DNA of 64,000 nt from Myroides sp. NP-2 (GCF_014145665.1 NZ_JACHTD010000011.1:62001-126000); one strand, 5' to 3'. Numbered from the stretch's first letter, positions 24,238 to 32,906 are shown. Notes: generated from the letters alone by a model not told the origin. Numbers and translations: made by a program.

Positions 24238-24654
24238 ATGGGACGTTTATTAGCTATTGATTTTGGTCAAAAAAGAACAGGTATCGCAGTAACCGATGAG
24301 TTTCAAATTATCGCTTCGGGCTTAACAACTGTGAATACAAGTGAATTAATGTCTTTTTTAAAAGATTATTTTCAGAAAGAAAATGTAGAAAAAGTAATCA
24401 TTGGTGAACCCAAACGCTTAAACAATGAGCCATCGGAAATAACACCCGTTTTAAATGCATTTATCACTGCTTTTAAAAATACATTTCCTACCATGGCTGT
24501 TGAGCGGATTGACGAGCGTTTTACGTCTAAAATGGCTTTCCAAACCATGATAGATAGTGGCTTGAAGAAAAAACAAAGGCAGAATAAAGCTTTGATAGAC
24601 GAAATCGCTGCCACTATAATTCTACAAGATTATATGGGACGTAATGCGTTTTAA
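24238..24654 (+). CDS. ruvX: RuvX/YqgF, Holliday junction resolvase-like nuclease
   Basis: RNase H-fold protein of 138 residues, the usual YqgF length, which processes rRNA 5' ends and is proposed to resolve Holliday junctions. LLAIDFGQKRTGIAVTDE is the first acidic motif, VIIGEPKRLNNEPSE the middle, and ERIDERFTSKMAF with DEIAATIILQDYM the remaining conserved segments carrying catalytic acids. Its start is 1 bp after the purM stop (TAAAATG), so it is co-transcribed and perhaps translationally coupled. Confidence 0.95.
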   Translation: MGRLLAIDFGQKRTGIAVTDEFQIIASGLTTVNTSELMSFLKDYFQKENVEKVIIGEPKRLNNEPSEITPVLNAFITAFKNTFPTMAVERIDERFTSKMAFQTMIDSGLKKKQRQNKALIDEIAATIILQDYMGRNAF

Positions 24655-24741
24655 TTCGTTCTTTTTTAAAATTTTAGTCGTAAAAAACTGTTTTTCCTGT
24701 AGATAAAAATTAATTTTGCACATAAATAAATATTCGATATA

Positions 24742-26238
24742 ATGTCAAGTATACAAAAATCTGAGGTTGATGTTGTTTTGGTAGGAGCCGGAATCATGAG
24801 TGCTACTCTTGGAATCTTACTAAAAGAATTGAATCCGAACCTAAAAATAGAAATCTTAGAGCGTTTAGATCGCGCTGCGGCTGAGAGCTCAGACGCAATG
24901 AATAATGCAGGTACAGGACACTCTGCATTTTGTGAATTAAACTATACACCAGAAAAACCCGATGGTAGTATTGACGCAACTAAAGCTATTAGCATTGTTG
25001 AGCAATTCGAACTTTCTAGGCAGTTCTGGTCATACTTGGTAAATAAAAATGTTTTAAAAGATCCTAGAAAATTTATCAATTCTGTACCACATATGAGTTT
25101 TGTATGGGGGAAAGATAATGTGAATTTCTTGGAAAAACGATACAATGAGCTTCAAAAATACCCTTTGTTCCACGGGATGGAGTTCTCAAAAGACGTGAAC
25201 CAAATCAAAGCTTGGGCACCACTTCTAATGGAAGAAAGAAAGTTAGACGACGTTTATGCCGCAACCTATATGCCTATAGGTACGGATGTGAACTTCGGTG
25301 AATTGACTCGAGAAATCTTTGATCACCTCACCCAAGAAGACGGCGTAAACGTACACTTTAATCATCAAGTGACGGATATTAAGCGCAAAGGTGATAAATG
25401 GAGCGTTTCTTCAAAAGATGAAAAAACAGGGGAACACAAAAAAGTCAAAGCAAAATTTGTGTTTGTCGGTGCAGGTGGAGGAGCAATCTTGTTGTTGCAA
25501 AAGGCAGATATCCCTGAAAGTAAAGGGTATGGAGGATTTCCAGTTGGTGGAGAATGGCTGGTGTGTAATAACCCTGAAATCGTGAAAAAACACATGGCAA
25601 AAGTATATGGAAAAGCATCGGTAGGTGCACCTCCTATGTCTGTGCCACACTTGGATACACGTTTTATCGACGGAAAACACTCTTTGTTATTCGGACCTTA
25701 TGCGGGATTCTCTACGAAATTCTTGAAACGCGGATCGAATATGGACTTGTTTAAGTCATTAGAACTAAACAATATCGGTCCTATGTTAGGTGCGGGAATA
25801 CGCAACCTAGACTTAACTAAATACTTAATTGGGCAAGTGCTACAATCCGATAAATCGCGATATGAATCCCTAAAAGAGTATTTTCCTAATGCAAAAGACG
25901 AGGATTGGAAAGTGGAACACGCTGGACAACGCGTACAAGTAATTAAAAGAGATAAAGACGGTAAAGGTATTCTACAGTTCGGAACAGAAGTAGTAAACGC
26001 TGCAGATGGCTCAATTGCCGCTCTATTAGGAGCTTCTCCTGGAGCATCGACCGCAACAGCTATTATGCTAAAATTACTTGCAAACTGTTTCCCAACTGAA
26101 TTTAATTCGCCAGCTTGGCAAGCAAAGTTCAAAGAAATGATTCCTTCTTATGGACTTAAATTAAACGAACACCCCGAATTAGTTGATGAAGTTAGAGAAA
26201 ATTGCTCTAAAGTGTTGAAAATTTTCCCAAACAACTAA
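24742..26238 (+). CDS. mqo: Malate:quinone oxidoreductase
   Basis: Peripheral membrane FAD enzyme of 498 residues that oxidises malate to oxaloacetate and reduces menaquinone, replacing or supplementing NAD malate dehydrogenase in the TCA cycle. The FAD dinucleotide fold is VDVVLVGAGIMSATLGILL; Mqo signatures include NNAGTGHSAFCELNYTP, PMSVPHLDTRFIDGK and LLFGPYAGFSTKFLK, and LLGASPGASTATAIMLKLL at the C-terminus. Length is complete. TAATTTTG at 24711-24718 is a fitting -7 box. It ends at a clear terminator. Confidence 0.95.
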   Translation: MSSIQKSEVDVVLVGAGIMSATLGILLKELNPNLKIEILERLDRAAAESSDAMNNAGTGHSAFCELNYTPEKPDGSIDATKAISIVEQFELSRQFWSYLVNKNVLKDPRKFINSVPHMSFVWGKDNVNFLEKRYNELQKYPLFHGMEFSKDVNQIKAWAPLLMEERKLDDVYAATYMPIGTDVNFGELTREIFDHLTQEDGVNVHFNHQVTDIKRKGDKWSVSSKDEKTGEHKKVKAKFVFVGAGGGAILLLQKADIPESKGYGGFPVGGEWLVCNNPEIVKKHMAKVYGKASVGAPPMSVPHLDTRFIDGKHSLLFGPYAGFSTKFLKRGSNMDLFKSLELNNIGPMLGAGIRNLDLTKYLIGQVLQSDKSRYESLKEYFPNAKDEDWKVEHAGQRVQVIKRDKDGKGILQFGTEVVNAADGSIAALLGASPGASTATAIMLKLLANCFPTEFNSPAWQAKFKEMIPSYGLKLNEHPELVDEVRENCSKVLKIFPNN

Positions 26239-26262
26239 ATCACCTACTTGAATGATACTATA

Positions 26263-26292
26263 AGCACCTTTACTAGTTAAAGGTGCTTTTTT
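26263..26292 (+). terminator. mqo terminator
   Basis: Stem AGCACCTTTA (26263-26272) / TAAAGGTGCT (26278-26287), loop CTAGT, then a run of T. Confidence 0.85.
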
Positions 26293-26467
26293 TATTTGAG
26301 TAAACCGCCAATCTGTGCAATGTTTATCCGTGTTTTGAGCCTATTGCATCCGTTCTTTGATTCGATTTCTCCGCTTAAAGCGTATCTACATAATTGATTT
26401 TATTTATTGTTATTTTTACATCCATAGATTTTATTTATTCAATTATAACCTATTGGTATGAGAATAC

Positions 26468-26499
26468 TTCTGGCAAAGGGTTGATAATTAGTATCTTTG
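26468..26499 (+). promoter_or_regulatory. Probable katA promoter
   Basis: TTC (26468-26470; one mismatch to TTG), 21-bp spacer and a perfect -7 box TATCTTTG (26492-26499), 32 bp before the chosen ATG. This placement also argues against the upstream start at 26394. Confidence 0.5.
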
Positions 26500-26531
26500 A
26501 ATTAGAAAATAACGAAATAAAGTATAGCACT

Positions 26532-28010
26532 ATGGAAAACAAAAAACTAACAACAGCAGCAGGGAGACCTTATGTAGAACATGAAAATTCGATGACAGCC
26601 GGTGAGCGTGGACCAGTATTATTGCAAGATTACATCTTGCATGAAAAGATGGCACACTTTAACCGAGAACGCATTCCAGAGCGCGTGGTACACGCCAAAG
26701 GCTCGGGTGCTTTTGGTACCTTTACTGTAACGAATGATATTACTCAATACACCAAAGCAAAATTATTTAGTGAAGTAGGGAAAAAAACAGATGTATTCTT
26801 GCGTTTCTCTACGGTAGGTGGGGAGAAAGGATCAGCTGATTCTGAACGCGATCCACGTGGGTTCGCTGTGAAATTCTACACAGAAGATGGAAATTGGGAT
26901 CTCGTTGGAAACAATACGCCTGTTTTCTTTATTAAAGATGCGAAAAAGTTTAGTGATTTTATTCACACCCAAAAACGTCATCCACAGACAAACTTAAAAT
27001 CGGCAACGATGATGTGGGACTTCTGGTCCTTGAATCCTGAGAGTTTACACCAAGTGTTGATTTTGATGTCAGATCGCGGTACCCCATTTGGTTATAGACA
27101 CATGAATGGATATGGTAGCCATACCTTCTCAATGATCAACAAGGACAATGAACGCGTATATGTGAAGTTTCACTTCAAAACTGCTCAAGGTATTAAAAAC
27201 TTAACAGGGCCTGAAGCCGATGCTATGCGTGCAACGGATATGGATTACGCACAACGCGATCTTTTTGAACACATTGAAAAAGGAGAATTTCCAAAATGGA
27301 ACCTTAAAATTCAAGTAATGACCGAAGCAGAAAGTCGCGTGGCAAAAGTAAATCCATTTGACGTAACAAAAGTTTGGCCACATAAAGACTATCCATTGAT
27401 TGATGTTGGAGTGCTCGAACTAAATAAAAACCCACATAACTACTTCCAAGACGTAGAACAAGCTGCTTTTGCACCAACACATATTGTCGATGGTATCGGA
27501 TTTTCTCCTGACCGTATGCTACAAGGACGTATCTTGTCTTATCCTGATGCACAACGCTATCGCTTGGGAGCAAACTACCAGCAAATTCCAGTTAACCGTT
27601 GCCCATTTGCTACAAACAACTACCACAGAGATGGAAGCATGCGCATAGATGGCAATGGGGGAAGTGAACCGAACTATTACCCAAATAGTTTTGATTCGAT
27701 GCTGATAGACGAAAGCTATAAAGAACCGGCTTTAGATCTAGGGCAACAAGTAGTAGCTGACCACTATGATAGAAATGGTGTTGGGGAGGATGATCACTTT
27801 ACACAACCAGGAAACCTATATCGTATTATGACGGACGAAGCCAAAGCAAATACAGTGGCGAATATCGTAAGCGCTATGTCGGGAATCGACGGACCTAAAC
27901 GAGAGGAAATTATCATGCGTCAGTTATGTCACTGGTTTAGAGCGGATGCGGACTTAGGTATGCGAATTGCCAAAGGATTGCAAGTTGATGTGAGTAAATT
28001 CATGCAATAG
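26532..28010 (+). CDS. katA: Monofunctional heme catalase
   Basis: Clade-3-type small-subunit catalase, 492 residues from the ATG at 26532 (MENKKLTTAAGRPYVEHENS); an in-frame ATG at 26394 would add 46 hydrophobic residues unlike any catalase and precedes the likely promoter. The active-site His is in ERVVHAKGSGAFGTF, the conserved Asn in DLVGNNTPVFF, and the heme-ligand Tyr region in YPDAQRYRLGANYQQIP. It breaks down hydrogen peroxide in the cytosol. Monocistronic with a strong terminator; together with the peroxidase at 426 it is part of the peroxide defence. Confidence 0.97.
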   Translation: MENKKLTTAAGRPYVEHENSMTAGERGPVLLQDYILHEKMAHFNRERIPERVVHAKGSGAFGTFTVTNDITQYTKAKLFSEVGKKTDVFLRFSTVGGEKGSADSERDPRGFAVKFYTEDGNWDLVGNNTPVFFIKDAKKFSDFIHTQKRHPQTNLKSATMMWDFWSLNPESLHQVLILMSDRGTPFGYRHMNGYGSHTFSMINKDNERVYVKFHFKTAQGIKNLTGPEADAMRATDMDYAQRDLFEHIEKGEFPKWNLKIQVMTEAESRVAKVNPFDVTKVWPHKDYPLIDVGVLELNKNPHNYFQDVEQAAFAPTHIVDGIGFSPDRMLQGRILSYPDAQRYRLGANYQQIPVNRCPFATNNYHRDGSMRIDGNGGSEPNYYPNSFDSMLIDESYKEPALDLGQQVVADHYDRNGVGEDDHFTQPGNLYRIMTDEAKANTVANIVSAMSGIDGPKREEIIMRQLCHWFRADADLGMRIAKGLQVDVSKFMQ

Positions 28011-28058
28011 ATTGTAAACTAGAACAATAAAAGAGGCTGTCTAAAAAGCCTATAAAAC

Positions 28059-28092
28059 AAAACCCCGTCTAAAAAAGGCGGGGTTTTTTCAT
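28059..28092 (+). terminator. katA terminator
   Basis: Stem AAAACCCCG (28059-28067) / CGGGGTTTT (28079-28087) followed by T; a weaker hairpin AGGCT/AGCCT precedes it at about 28034-28050. Confidence 0.85.
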
Positions 28093-28230
28093 GGGGTGTC
28101 CTGATCGTGCGGATTTTTAATTGTGCAGTGAAAATAGTTGTTTCAATCTATAGAACAATCTCAACAAAATACAAACAACAGATATTCATAGTTCTTATTT
28201 CATAAACTAACAACAGGGGGATAGATAGAT

Positions 28231-28261
28231 GAAGGCGCGGATTGCAAATCCGCGTCATCGG
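28231..28261. repeat. REP-like hairpin element 1
   Basis: Perfect stem CGCGGATT (28236-28243) / AATCCGCG (28247-28254) with loop GCA, flanked by AAGG and TCATCGG. GC-rich palindromes of this kind recur in Bacteroidota genomes near RAYT-type transposases; family membership is from memory. Confidence 0.65.
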
Positions 28262-28269
28262 ATAGGGTT

Positions 28270-28366
28270 TTGTTCGGGTCTTGTTCGAGTCATGTTCGAG
28301 TCAGCTTCGGTAAATCGACGATAAACCCCCGTAAATACAAAGGATTGTCGAAGAAGACCCGAACAA
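28270..28366. repeat. 13-bp inverted repeat enclosing 11-mer tandem repeats
   Basis: TTGTTCGGGTCTT (28270-28282) is the exact reverse complement of AAGACCCGAACAA (28354-28366). The left part overlaps three tandem 11-mers (GTTCGGGTCTT, GTTCGAGTCAT, GTTCGAGTCAG). It could fold as one structured RNA or be a small inserted element. Confidence 0.65.
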
Positions 28367-28586
28367 GAGTAAAATAAAACCAAAGAAACGACTGAATAAC
28401 AGTTGTGTGTGCTTTTTTTTGCTGGAAAAACAAACCCATTTGTGCTTTTGTTTTCCAAATAGTAGAAAAACACGGAAGGAGATATTTCAGGTTAATTTCG
28501 ACTGATGTTGGTTTGTATCGTATTCATGTAGCTTGTGAATAGCAAAAAACGATTGTAAAAAAAGTAATCTGCGCTATCGGAATAGC

Positions 28587-28619
28587 TAAAGGCGCGGATT
28601 GCAAATTCGCACCATCGGA
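28587..28619. repeat. REP-like hairpin element 2
   Basis: Same orientation as element 1 and nearly the same sequence: AAAGGCGCGGATT-GCA-AATTCGC then ACCATCGGA. One G-T wobble replaces a G-C pair in the stem. Confidence 0.65.
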
Positions 28620-28738
28620 AGGGAGTAAATTTATGTCTTAACTAGGTTTTTATGTTTTATAGGTAAATAATTTTTGATAATTTGCTTTTTTTACGTTCTA
28701 TAATTAATATATTAGCTTAATATTAAGTTAATGTAATT

Positions 28739-29143
28739 ATGAAAAGAACCATTGTATTTCTCTTTTGCGTATTCGGATTGTTTTCGTGTATAGAACGCCA
28801 GTATGAAGGTGATGAACGTTATGTCGTACAAGGAACTTTTGTCAAGGATGGGAAACCACTGCAGCATGAATTAGTGGTAATTGATGCTTATGACATTAAT
28901 TCAAATGTCGATACAAGTGAAAAGCCTTTGGACAATAATCTCAACGATCCTACTTATCGCTATACCGTAGTGAATGAAACTTATACAGATGAGCATGGAG
29001 CTTTTAAAGTCAGCTTCCCTGGAGGCTATTATAAATATGTGATAAAGCTTGATAAATACAGTAAATTCATCTTGAATGGTAAATTTGTCAGAGCAACTAG
29101 GGTTATTGATTTAGGTACTACTGATATCGCTAAAAAGGAATAA
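28739..29143 (+). CDS. Lipoprotein of unknown function
   Basis: Protein of 134 residues with a lipoprotein signal (MKRTIVFLFCVFGLFSCIE, lipobox ending at Cys ~17). The mature part looks like a small beta-sandwich of the carboxypeptidase-regulatory or transthyretin type (YVVQGTFVKDGKPLQHE, YTDEHGAFKVSFPGGYY), in which a D-E-H-G-x-F turn is typical. Its stop is 1 bp before the next start, so both genes form an operon; the partner is an outer-membrane-like protein. Confidence 0.6.
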   Translation: MKRTIVFLFCVFGLFSCIERQYEGDERYVVQGTFVKDGKPLQHELVVIDAYDINSNVDTSEKPLDNNLNDPTYRYTVVNETYTDEHGAFKVSFPGGYYKYVIKLDKYSKFILNGKFVRATRVIDLGTTDIAKKE

Positions 29144-29144
29144 G

Positions 29145-29756
29145 ATGGAAATAAAGAAAGCAATACAGCTAGTTGGATTAGTTATGTGTATGGGGCTTAG
29201 TTCAATTCAAACACAAGCACAAGATTCTAAAGACAAAGTCATATGGCTGCGCAATACGAGTTTTTACTTCACCAATTCTTTTTACTTCGGTGATAATATG
29301 ATGGCTGATGCCCACAGGGTCCACAACATGGGAGCAGACGTAAAGTTGGGAATTGTTCGCTATAAGAATGTGGGGGTAGCTTTATTTGCTGGATTCACTA
29401 AGCTCAAAGTAGTGGATACTCAGATGATCGGATTAGTTACTTCTTCCCAACAAATCAAAGGAGGAGCAACCCTTTTTTATCAATTAGATATTACACCTAG
29501 CAGTACGTTTAAACCCGAGTTTGGAATCTATGACCTCTCTTTTACTTCTAAAGGAGAATATATCGATATCAAATCCATGTCAGGAACAGGAATGTTGGTA
29601 GGAACAGAATATCAATACAACGTATCGAAAAATTTTCGAGGCGTTGTAGGGTTACACTATCACTGGAACAAATATAATGTGCATACCCCTAAGGAGTATA
29701 AGAATTATTTTGAACGCGCCAATTATATTCAACTATCTGTTGGATTTAATTTTTAA
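29145..29756 (+). CDS. Outer-membrane beta-barrel-like protein
   Basis: Protein of 203 residues with a signal peptide (cleavage near SIQTQAQDSK). The mature part has alternating beta strands with many aromatic residues and ends YIQLSVGFNF, a C-terminal Phe typical of outer-membrane barrels. No domain recognised. It is in an operon with the lipoprotein gene (1-bp gap), so the two may form a small envelope pair. Confidence 0.6.
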   Translation: MEIKKAIQLVGLVMCMGLSSIQTQAQDSKDKVIWLRNTSFYFTNSFYFGDNMMADAHRVHNMGADVKLGIVRYKNVGVALFAGFTKLKVVDTQMIGLVTSSQQIKGGATLFYQLDITPSSTFKPEFGIYDLSFTSKGEYIDIKSMSGTGMLVGTEYQYNVSKNFRGVVGLHYHWNKYNVHTPKEYKNYFERANYIQLSVGFNF

Positions 29757-29770
29757 TCCGGTAAAATAGG

Positions 29771-29794
29771 GGAAGAATTGACTTATTCTTCCTC
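29771..29794. terminator. Hairpin between convergent genes
   Basis: GGAAGAAT / ATTCTTCC around TGACTT, overlapping the stop of the reverse-strand Crp/Fnr gene. A modest bidirectional terminator. Confidence 0.45.
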
Positions 29795-30355
29795 TTGTAT
29801 CTTTTTTAAGGCGCGATTTAAGGTTCGCGTGGTAATACCCAAATACGAGGCCATATCCTCCTTAGAGATATCCACTTGGTTTTTCTCCTGTAGAGCCAAT
29901 AATTTTTCTAAAGCGTGTTCAACCGTATACAATTGTTGAAATGAAGCCCGTTCGCTAGTGTGATAAACGCGCAAGGCCTCAACCGATAACAGTACGTTGT
30001 TGAAGGTGAGGTCGGTTTTGAGCAAATGGTCAAAAATAGACAACGGTATTACATAGGCATTGACATAAGAAATGGCTTCGACTGAACACAAACACGGCAT
30101 TTTGCCAAGATATTCGATTTCACCCATAATTTCTCCACGACTCAAAAATTCAGGAATATACTCCTTGCCGTTTTCTTCTGTTATATAACATTTGGTTATT
30201 CCCTCGCGGATTACAATGATCTTGGTGATTTGCTCCCCTTGAGTCAATAAGATATCTTTGGGGTTATACTGTACCAATTGAATTTTATCGGCAATGATGT
30301 CTTTGTGGGCGATGGATTCGATATAGGATAAAAAATCAACGTTTATTCTTAACAT
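29783..30355 (-). CDS. Crp/Fnr-family transcription regulator
   Basis: Regulator of 190 residues: an N-terminal cyclic-nucleotide-binding-type beta-roll (about 25-120; YNPKDILLTQGEQITKIIVI, EFLSRGEIMGEIEYLG) and a C-terminal winged helix (about 145-190; ISKEDMASYLGITTRTLNRAL). It lacks the Fe-S cysteines of true FNR and the cAMP phosphate-binding Arg-Ser pair is not evident, as in many Bacteroidota paralogues with unknown ligand. A 12-bp palindrome GGACAAATGTCC lies 17-28 bp upstream of its start codon and may be its own operator. Confidence 0.85.
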   Translation of the reverse strand: MLRINVDFLSYIESIAHKDIIADKIQLVQYNPKDILLTQGEQITKIIVIREGITKCYITEENGKEYIPEFLSRGEIMGEIEYLGKMPCLCSVEAISYVNAYVIPLSIFDHLLKTDLTFNNVLLSVEALRVYHTSERASFQQLYTVEHALEKLLALQEKNQVDISKEDMASYLGITTRTLNRALKKIQEEE

Positions 30356-30371
30356 ATATTTATCATTAAAG

Positions 30372-30383
30372 GGACAAATGTCC
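30372..30383. promoter_or_regulatory. Palindrome GGACAAATGTCC, possible operator
   Basis: Perfect GGACA-AA-TGTCC inverted repeat, just upstream of the reverse-strand Crp/Fnr gene. Autoregulation is an inference. Confidence 0.4.
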
Positions 30384-30581
30384 TAGTAAAGGTTGAAATT
30401 AATATGGAATTTTGCTTTGTTCAAATGTAAAGAATATAATCTTAGCGTTGTGTTGCGTTAAGATAGATTTAAACAAATGGAACGCAAAAAAACAAGATAG
30501 CTAAAATACAAGTTAGATAAAAACAGAAGAATTGTGTGTAAGTGATTAAAAGATTCTGTTTTTAACGTATAAAATATCGTG

Positions 30582-30612
30582 TTGTGGTATACCTCGTATA
30601 CCGATAACTTTG
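30582..30612 (+). promoter_or_regulatory. Consensus promoter with palindromic spacer
   Basis: TTG (30582-30584), 20-bp spacer, TAACTTTG (30605-30612). The spacer contains the perfect palindrome GGTATAC-CTC-GTATACC (30587-30603), placed where a repressor would block RNA polymerase. Confidence 0.75.
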
Positions 30613-30700
30613 TGTTGGTTTTCAGACCCTCGTCTGAAAATAAAAAGAGTGTGGTTAGATTAAAAAAAGAAGTCCTTTTTAGGGCTTCTTTTTTTTATGG
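30613..30700 (+). ncRNA. Candidate small RNA or bioB leader
   Basis: From the promoter at 30582-30612 an RNA would start near 30619, fold a hairpin TTTTCAGAC-CCTC-GTCTGAAAA (about 30619-30640) and end at the strong terminator 30662-30696. That gives an ~80-nt transcript ahead of bioB: either a free small RNA or a leader with a terminator that must be read through. Not matched to any family. Confidence 0.4.
30662..30696 (+). terminator. Terminator 1 in the bioB leader
   Basis: Stem AAAAAAAGAAGTCC / GGGCTTCTTTTTTTT (core GAAGTCC 30669-30675 with GGGCTTC 30682-30688, one G-U) and a run of eight T. Confidence 0.8.
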
Positions 30701-30707
30701 TCTTTGT

Positions 30708-30730
30708 CAACCGGTCTAGGTTGTTTTTTT
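30708..30730 (+). terminator. Terminator-like hairpin 2 before bioB
   Basis: CAACC (30708-30712) / GGTTG (30719-30723) with loop GGTCTA and seven T. Short stem, weaker than the first. Confidence 0.5.
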
Positions 30731-30798
30731 ATACCGGATGCCTACTTCTGATGTTCTGCTCAATATTTTTGGCGCTTTACTCAAAATTAAACTAGATT

Positions 30799-31794
30799 AT
30801 GACTACAACATCGACACCGCCAAAAGCGATTGTTCGCAACAATTGGACCAAAGAGGAGATTCAAGCGATATACGATTTACCTCTCATGGAATTGGTCTAT
30901 CAAGCAGCAAGTATCCACCGACAATTTCACAACCCCAGTGAAGTACAAGTAAGTACATTGTTGTCGATAAAAACAGGAGGATGCCCAGAAGATTGTTCCT
31001 ATTGTGGGCAAGCAGCGCGTTATCATACGGACATAAAAGTACAGCGATTATTGTCAGTAGAAACTGTTTTAGAGCACGCAAAAAAGGCAAAAGCCAATGG
31101 TTCTTCTCGATTTTGTATGGCTGCAGCTTGGCGTGAGGTACGCGATAACCGCGACTTCGATCAAGTGATTGAGATGGTAAAAGGCGTAAATGCACTCAAT
31201 ATGGAGGTTTGCTGTACGTTGGGTATGTTGACTGAAAATCAGGCAAAACGCCTACAAGAAGCTGGACTTTATGCGTATAACCACAATTTAGATACGTCTG
31301 AATCCCATTATAAAGATATCATTTCAACGCGAACCTATGACCAGCGATTGAACACCATTGAATCGGTGCGAAAAGCGGGAATTACCGTTTGTTCGGGTGG
31401 AATCATCGGTTTAGGAGAAACTGATCAGGATCGGATTGCTATGCTTTTGACTTTGAGTACAATGGAAAAACACCCCGAATCTGTCCCTATTAACGCATTG
31501 GCTCGCGTCAAAGGAACACCTTTAGAAGATTTGCCCAAAACAGATAGTTGGGAAATGGTGCGCATGATTGCTACGGCTCGTATTCTAATGCCTAAAACCA
31601 TGGTCCGATTAAGCGCAGGCCGTTTAGAAATGAGCGAAGCGGAGCAAGGTTGGTGCTTTTTTGCCGGCGCAAACTCAATCTTCTCCGGGGAAGACCAAAC
31701 TTTACTCGTTACACCAAACCCTGCTTTGGATCAAGATCAACGCTTATTTCAAAAATTAGGGCTTAGTCCCATGATTTTAAATGAAAAAAAATAG
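30799..31794 (+). CDS. bioB: Biotin synthase
   Basis: Radical-SAM enzyme of 331 residues that inserts sulfur into dethiobiotin to make biotin, using a [4Fe-4S] and a sacrificial [2Fe-2S] cluster. The SAM cluster motif is G-C62-P-E-D-C66-S-Y-C69; [18 protein letters not shown] and RLSAGRLEM are BioB signatures carrying other cluster ligands. The start at 30799 gives the usual length. No other bio genes are adjacent. Upstream are a promoter with a palindrome and two terminator-like hairpins; downstream is a very strong terminator. Confidence 0.97.
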   Translation: MTTTSTPPKAIVRNNWTKEEIQAIYDLPLMELVYQAASIHRQFHNPSEVQVSTLLSIKTGGCPEDCSYCGQAARYHTDIKVQRLLSVETVLEHAKKAKANGSSRFCMAAAWREVRDNRDFDQVIEMVKGVNALNMEVCCTLGMLTENQAKRLQEAGLYAYNHNLDTSESHYKDIISTRTYDQRLNTIESVRKAGITVCSGGIIGLGETDQDRIAMLLTLSTMEKHPESVPINALARVKGTPLEDLPKTDSWEMVRMIATARILMPKTMVRLSAGRLEMSEAEQGWCFFAGANSIFSGEDQTLLVTPNPALDQDQRLFQKLGLSPMILNEKK

Positions 31795-32404
31795 TAGTAA
31801 ATGGTATACCCTATGTTTTTCAAAAAAAAATACAATGCATTTTTCGCATTGTATTTTTTTTATGGATTCGTCATTTGTGAAATTTTATTAAAAATAAATA
31901 AAGGATAAACCAATTTACTTGGCGTTATTTTATCACTAAGTCCGTTGTGTAACTAAATCTTTAAGCTATTGTGCTCCAACTTTAAAAGCAGTAAAAAAAG
32001 ATACAATTTGTTAATGTATAGTTAATTTTTAGAACGATTTTAGATAATCGGACGGTAAGGGTTTGATTTTAAGTCTGCTGTGTTTAGGTAAGTTTTTCTA
32101 CTCTAAATATCGGTAAAGTATCGTAAATACTGATGATATTTGTCATTTTTGCCTAGTAGATATTAAAATACTTTTGTGACAAGTTAATAAGTAATAAAGA
32201 CGTCTTTTTAAAATTTAGTTTATTGTTTTAACTGTGGATTTTTTGAATTTTTACCTATTTTGGTTAAAATATGATTTATATTGCAAAAATTAGTAAAATA
32301 ATTATTTGTTAAGTATTTTTTAGTAAATTAGATACATCAAAGAAAAGTAGTTTAGAACATAAAATTAAAAGTAACTATTGTTTAACCCCTTAATAGACTA
32401 TGTT
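31795..32404. other. AT-rich intergenic region
   Basis: About 610 bp. The left end carries the bioB terminator; the rest is extremely AT-rich with no coding frame, repeat or consensus promoter I can defend. It presumably contains the promoter of the lipoprotein gene at 32405. Confidence 0.5.
31826..31860 (+). terminator. bioB terminator
   Basis: Perfect stem AAAAATACAATGC (31826-31838) / GCATTGTATTTTT (31846-31858) with loop ATTTTTC. Confidence 0.9.
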
Positions 32405-32851
32405 ATGAAAAAAGTTTTAAAATGGACCTTGGCTGTTGTAGTATCAGTTAGTCTTGGTATGTCAGTGGTAAGTTGTAGTAATGATGAAGGCGGAAATGAG
32501 ATCGAACAGCGATCGATTAAATCCGTAAAAGAGAATCATTTAGAAAAAGATTGGATCGCTGCACACTTTGAATTCACGGAATCATGTAAAGGAGCTGCGC
32601 GTTTCGCTTACCAAGTTTCCGCTGTGCATATTTCCTTAAAAGGAAAGAATTTCAAAGCTGTCGACAAGTACAGTTTGAAAGAAGATCGCGGGACTTGGCT
32701 ATTGGATAATGATGTAATAGTTGTAGATAGTGAAGAATTTGGGCAATCGTTTACATTTAAAATTAAAGAGCTAAAAAATAATTCATTATATGTAGATGTC
32801 ATTGGACATGATGATATAACGGCGATTGAGTTAGTTACTTTTACACCTTAG
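32405..32851 (+). CDS. Lipoprotein, lipocalin-like
   Basis: The ATG at 32405 gives 148 residues with a lipoprotein signal (MKKVLKWTLAVVVSVSLG then VVSCSNDEGG); an in-frame TTG at 32378 would only add nine residues. The mature part has the pattern of a lipocalin-like or META-like small beta barrel (GTWLLDNDVIVVDS, FTFKIKELKNNSLYVDVIG), frequent among Bacteroidota lipoproteins of unknown function. It is followed 55 bp later by the GYF/RDD gene and may be transcribed with it. Confidence 0.6.
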   Translation: MKKVLKWTLAVVVSVSLGMSVVSCSNDEGGNEIEQRSIKSVKENHLEKDWIAAHFEFTESCKGAARFAYQVSAVHISLKGKNFKAVDKYSLKEDRGTWLLDNDVIVVDSEEFGQSFTFKIKELKNNSLYVDVIGHDDITAIELVTFTP

Positions 32852-32906
32852 AGCGGTAAAAAAAATAGGGAGATACCGAATGCTTTCGTATTTTTACAGT
32901 AAAAAC

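Larger units (their letters stand above)
28011..28738. other. ~730-bp non-coding region with REP-like hairpins and inverted repeats
   Basis: Besides the katA terminator it holds two ~30-bp REP-like elements (28231-28261 and 28587-28619), three tandem 11-mers at 28272-28304 and a 13-bp inverted repeat (28270-28282 with 28354-28366). I see no supported gene. A reverse-strand frame through the 11-mers looks like a by-product. Confidence 0.6.
30356..30798. other. Regulatory region between crp-like gene and bioB
   Basis: The 443-bp divergent region holds a palindrome near the crp-like start, a consensus promoter with a palindrome in its spacer, a leader hairpin and two terminator-like hairpins before bioB. 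No supported gene. Confidence 0.6.

Noticed and set aside
25365..26132. Reverse-strand ORFs inside mqo
   Set aside because: Shadow frames of a well-conserved gene; no independent evidence.
26394..26531. N-terminal extension of catalase
   Set aside because: 46 hydrophobic residues unlike catalases and upstream of the likely promoter.
28272..28304. tRNA-like GTTCGAGTC motif
   Set aside because: It repeats three times in an 11-bp pattern and no cloverleaf can be drawn around it.
28255..28473. 72-codon reverse-strand ORF
   Set aside because: It runs through the tandem 11-mers and inverted repeat, has an odd composition and no recognisable protein features.
32608..32802. Reverse-strand ORF inside the lipoprotein gene
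   Set aside because: Low-complexity shadow frame with no signal of coding.
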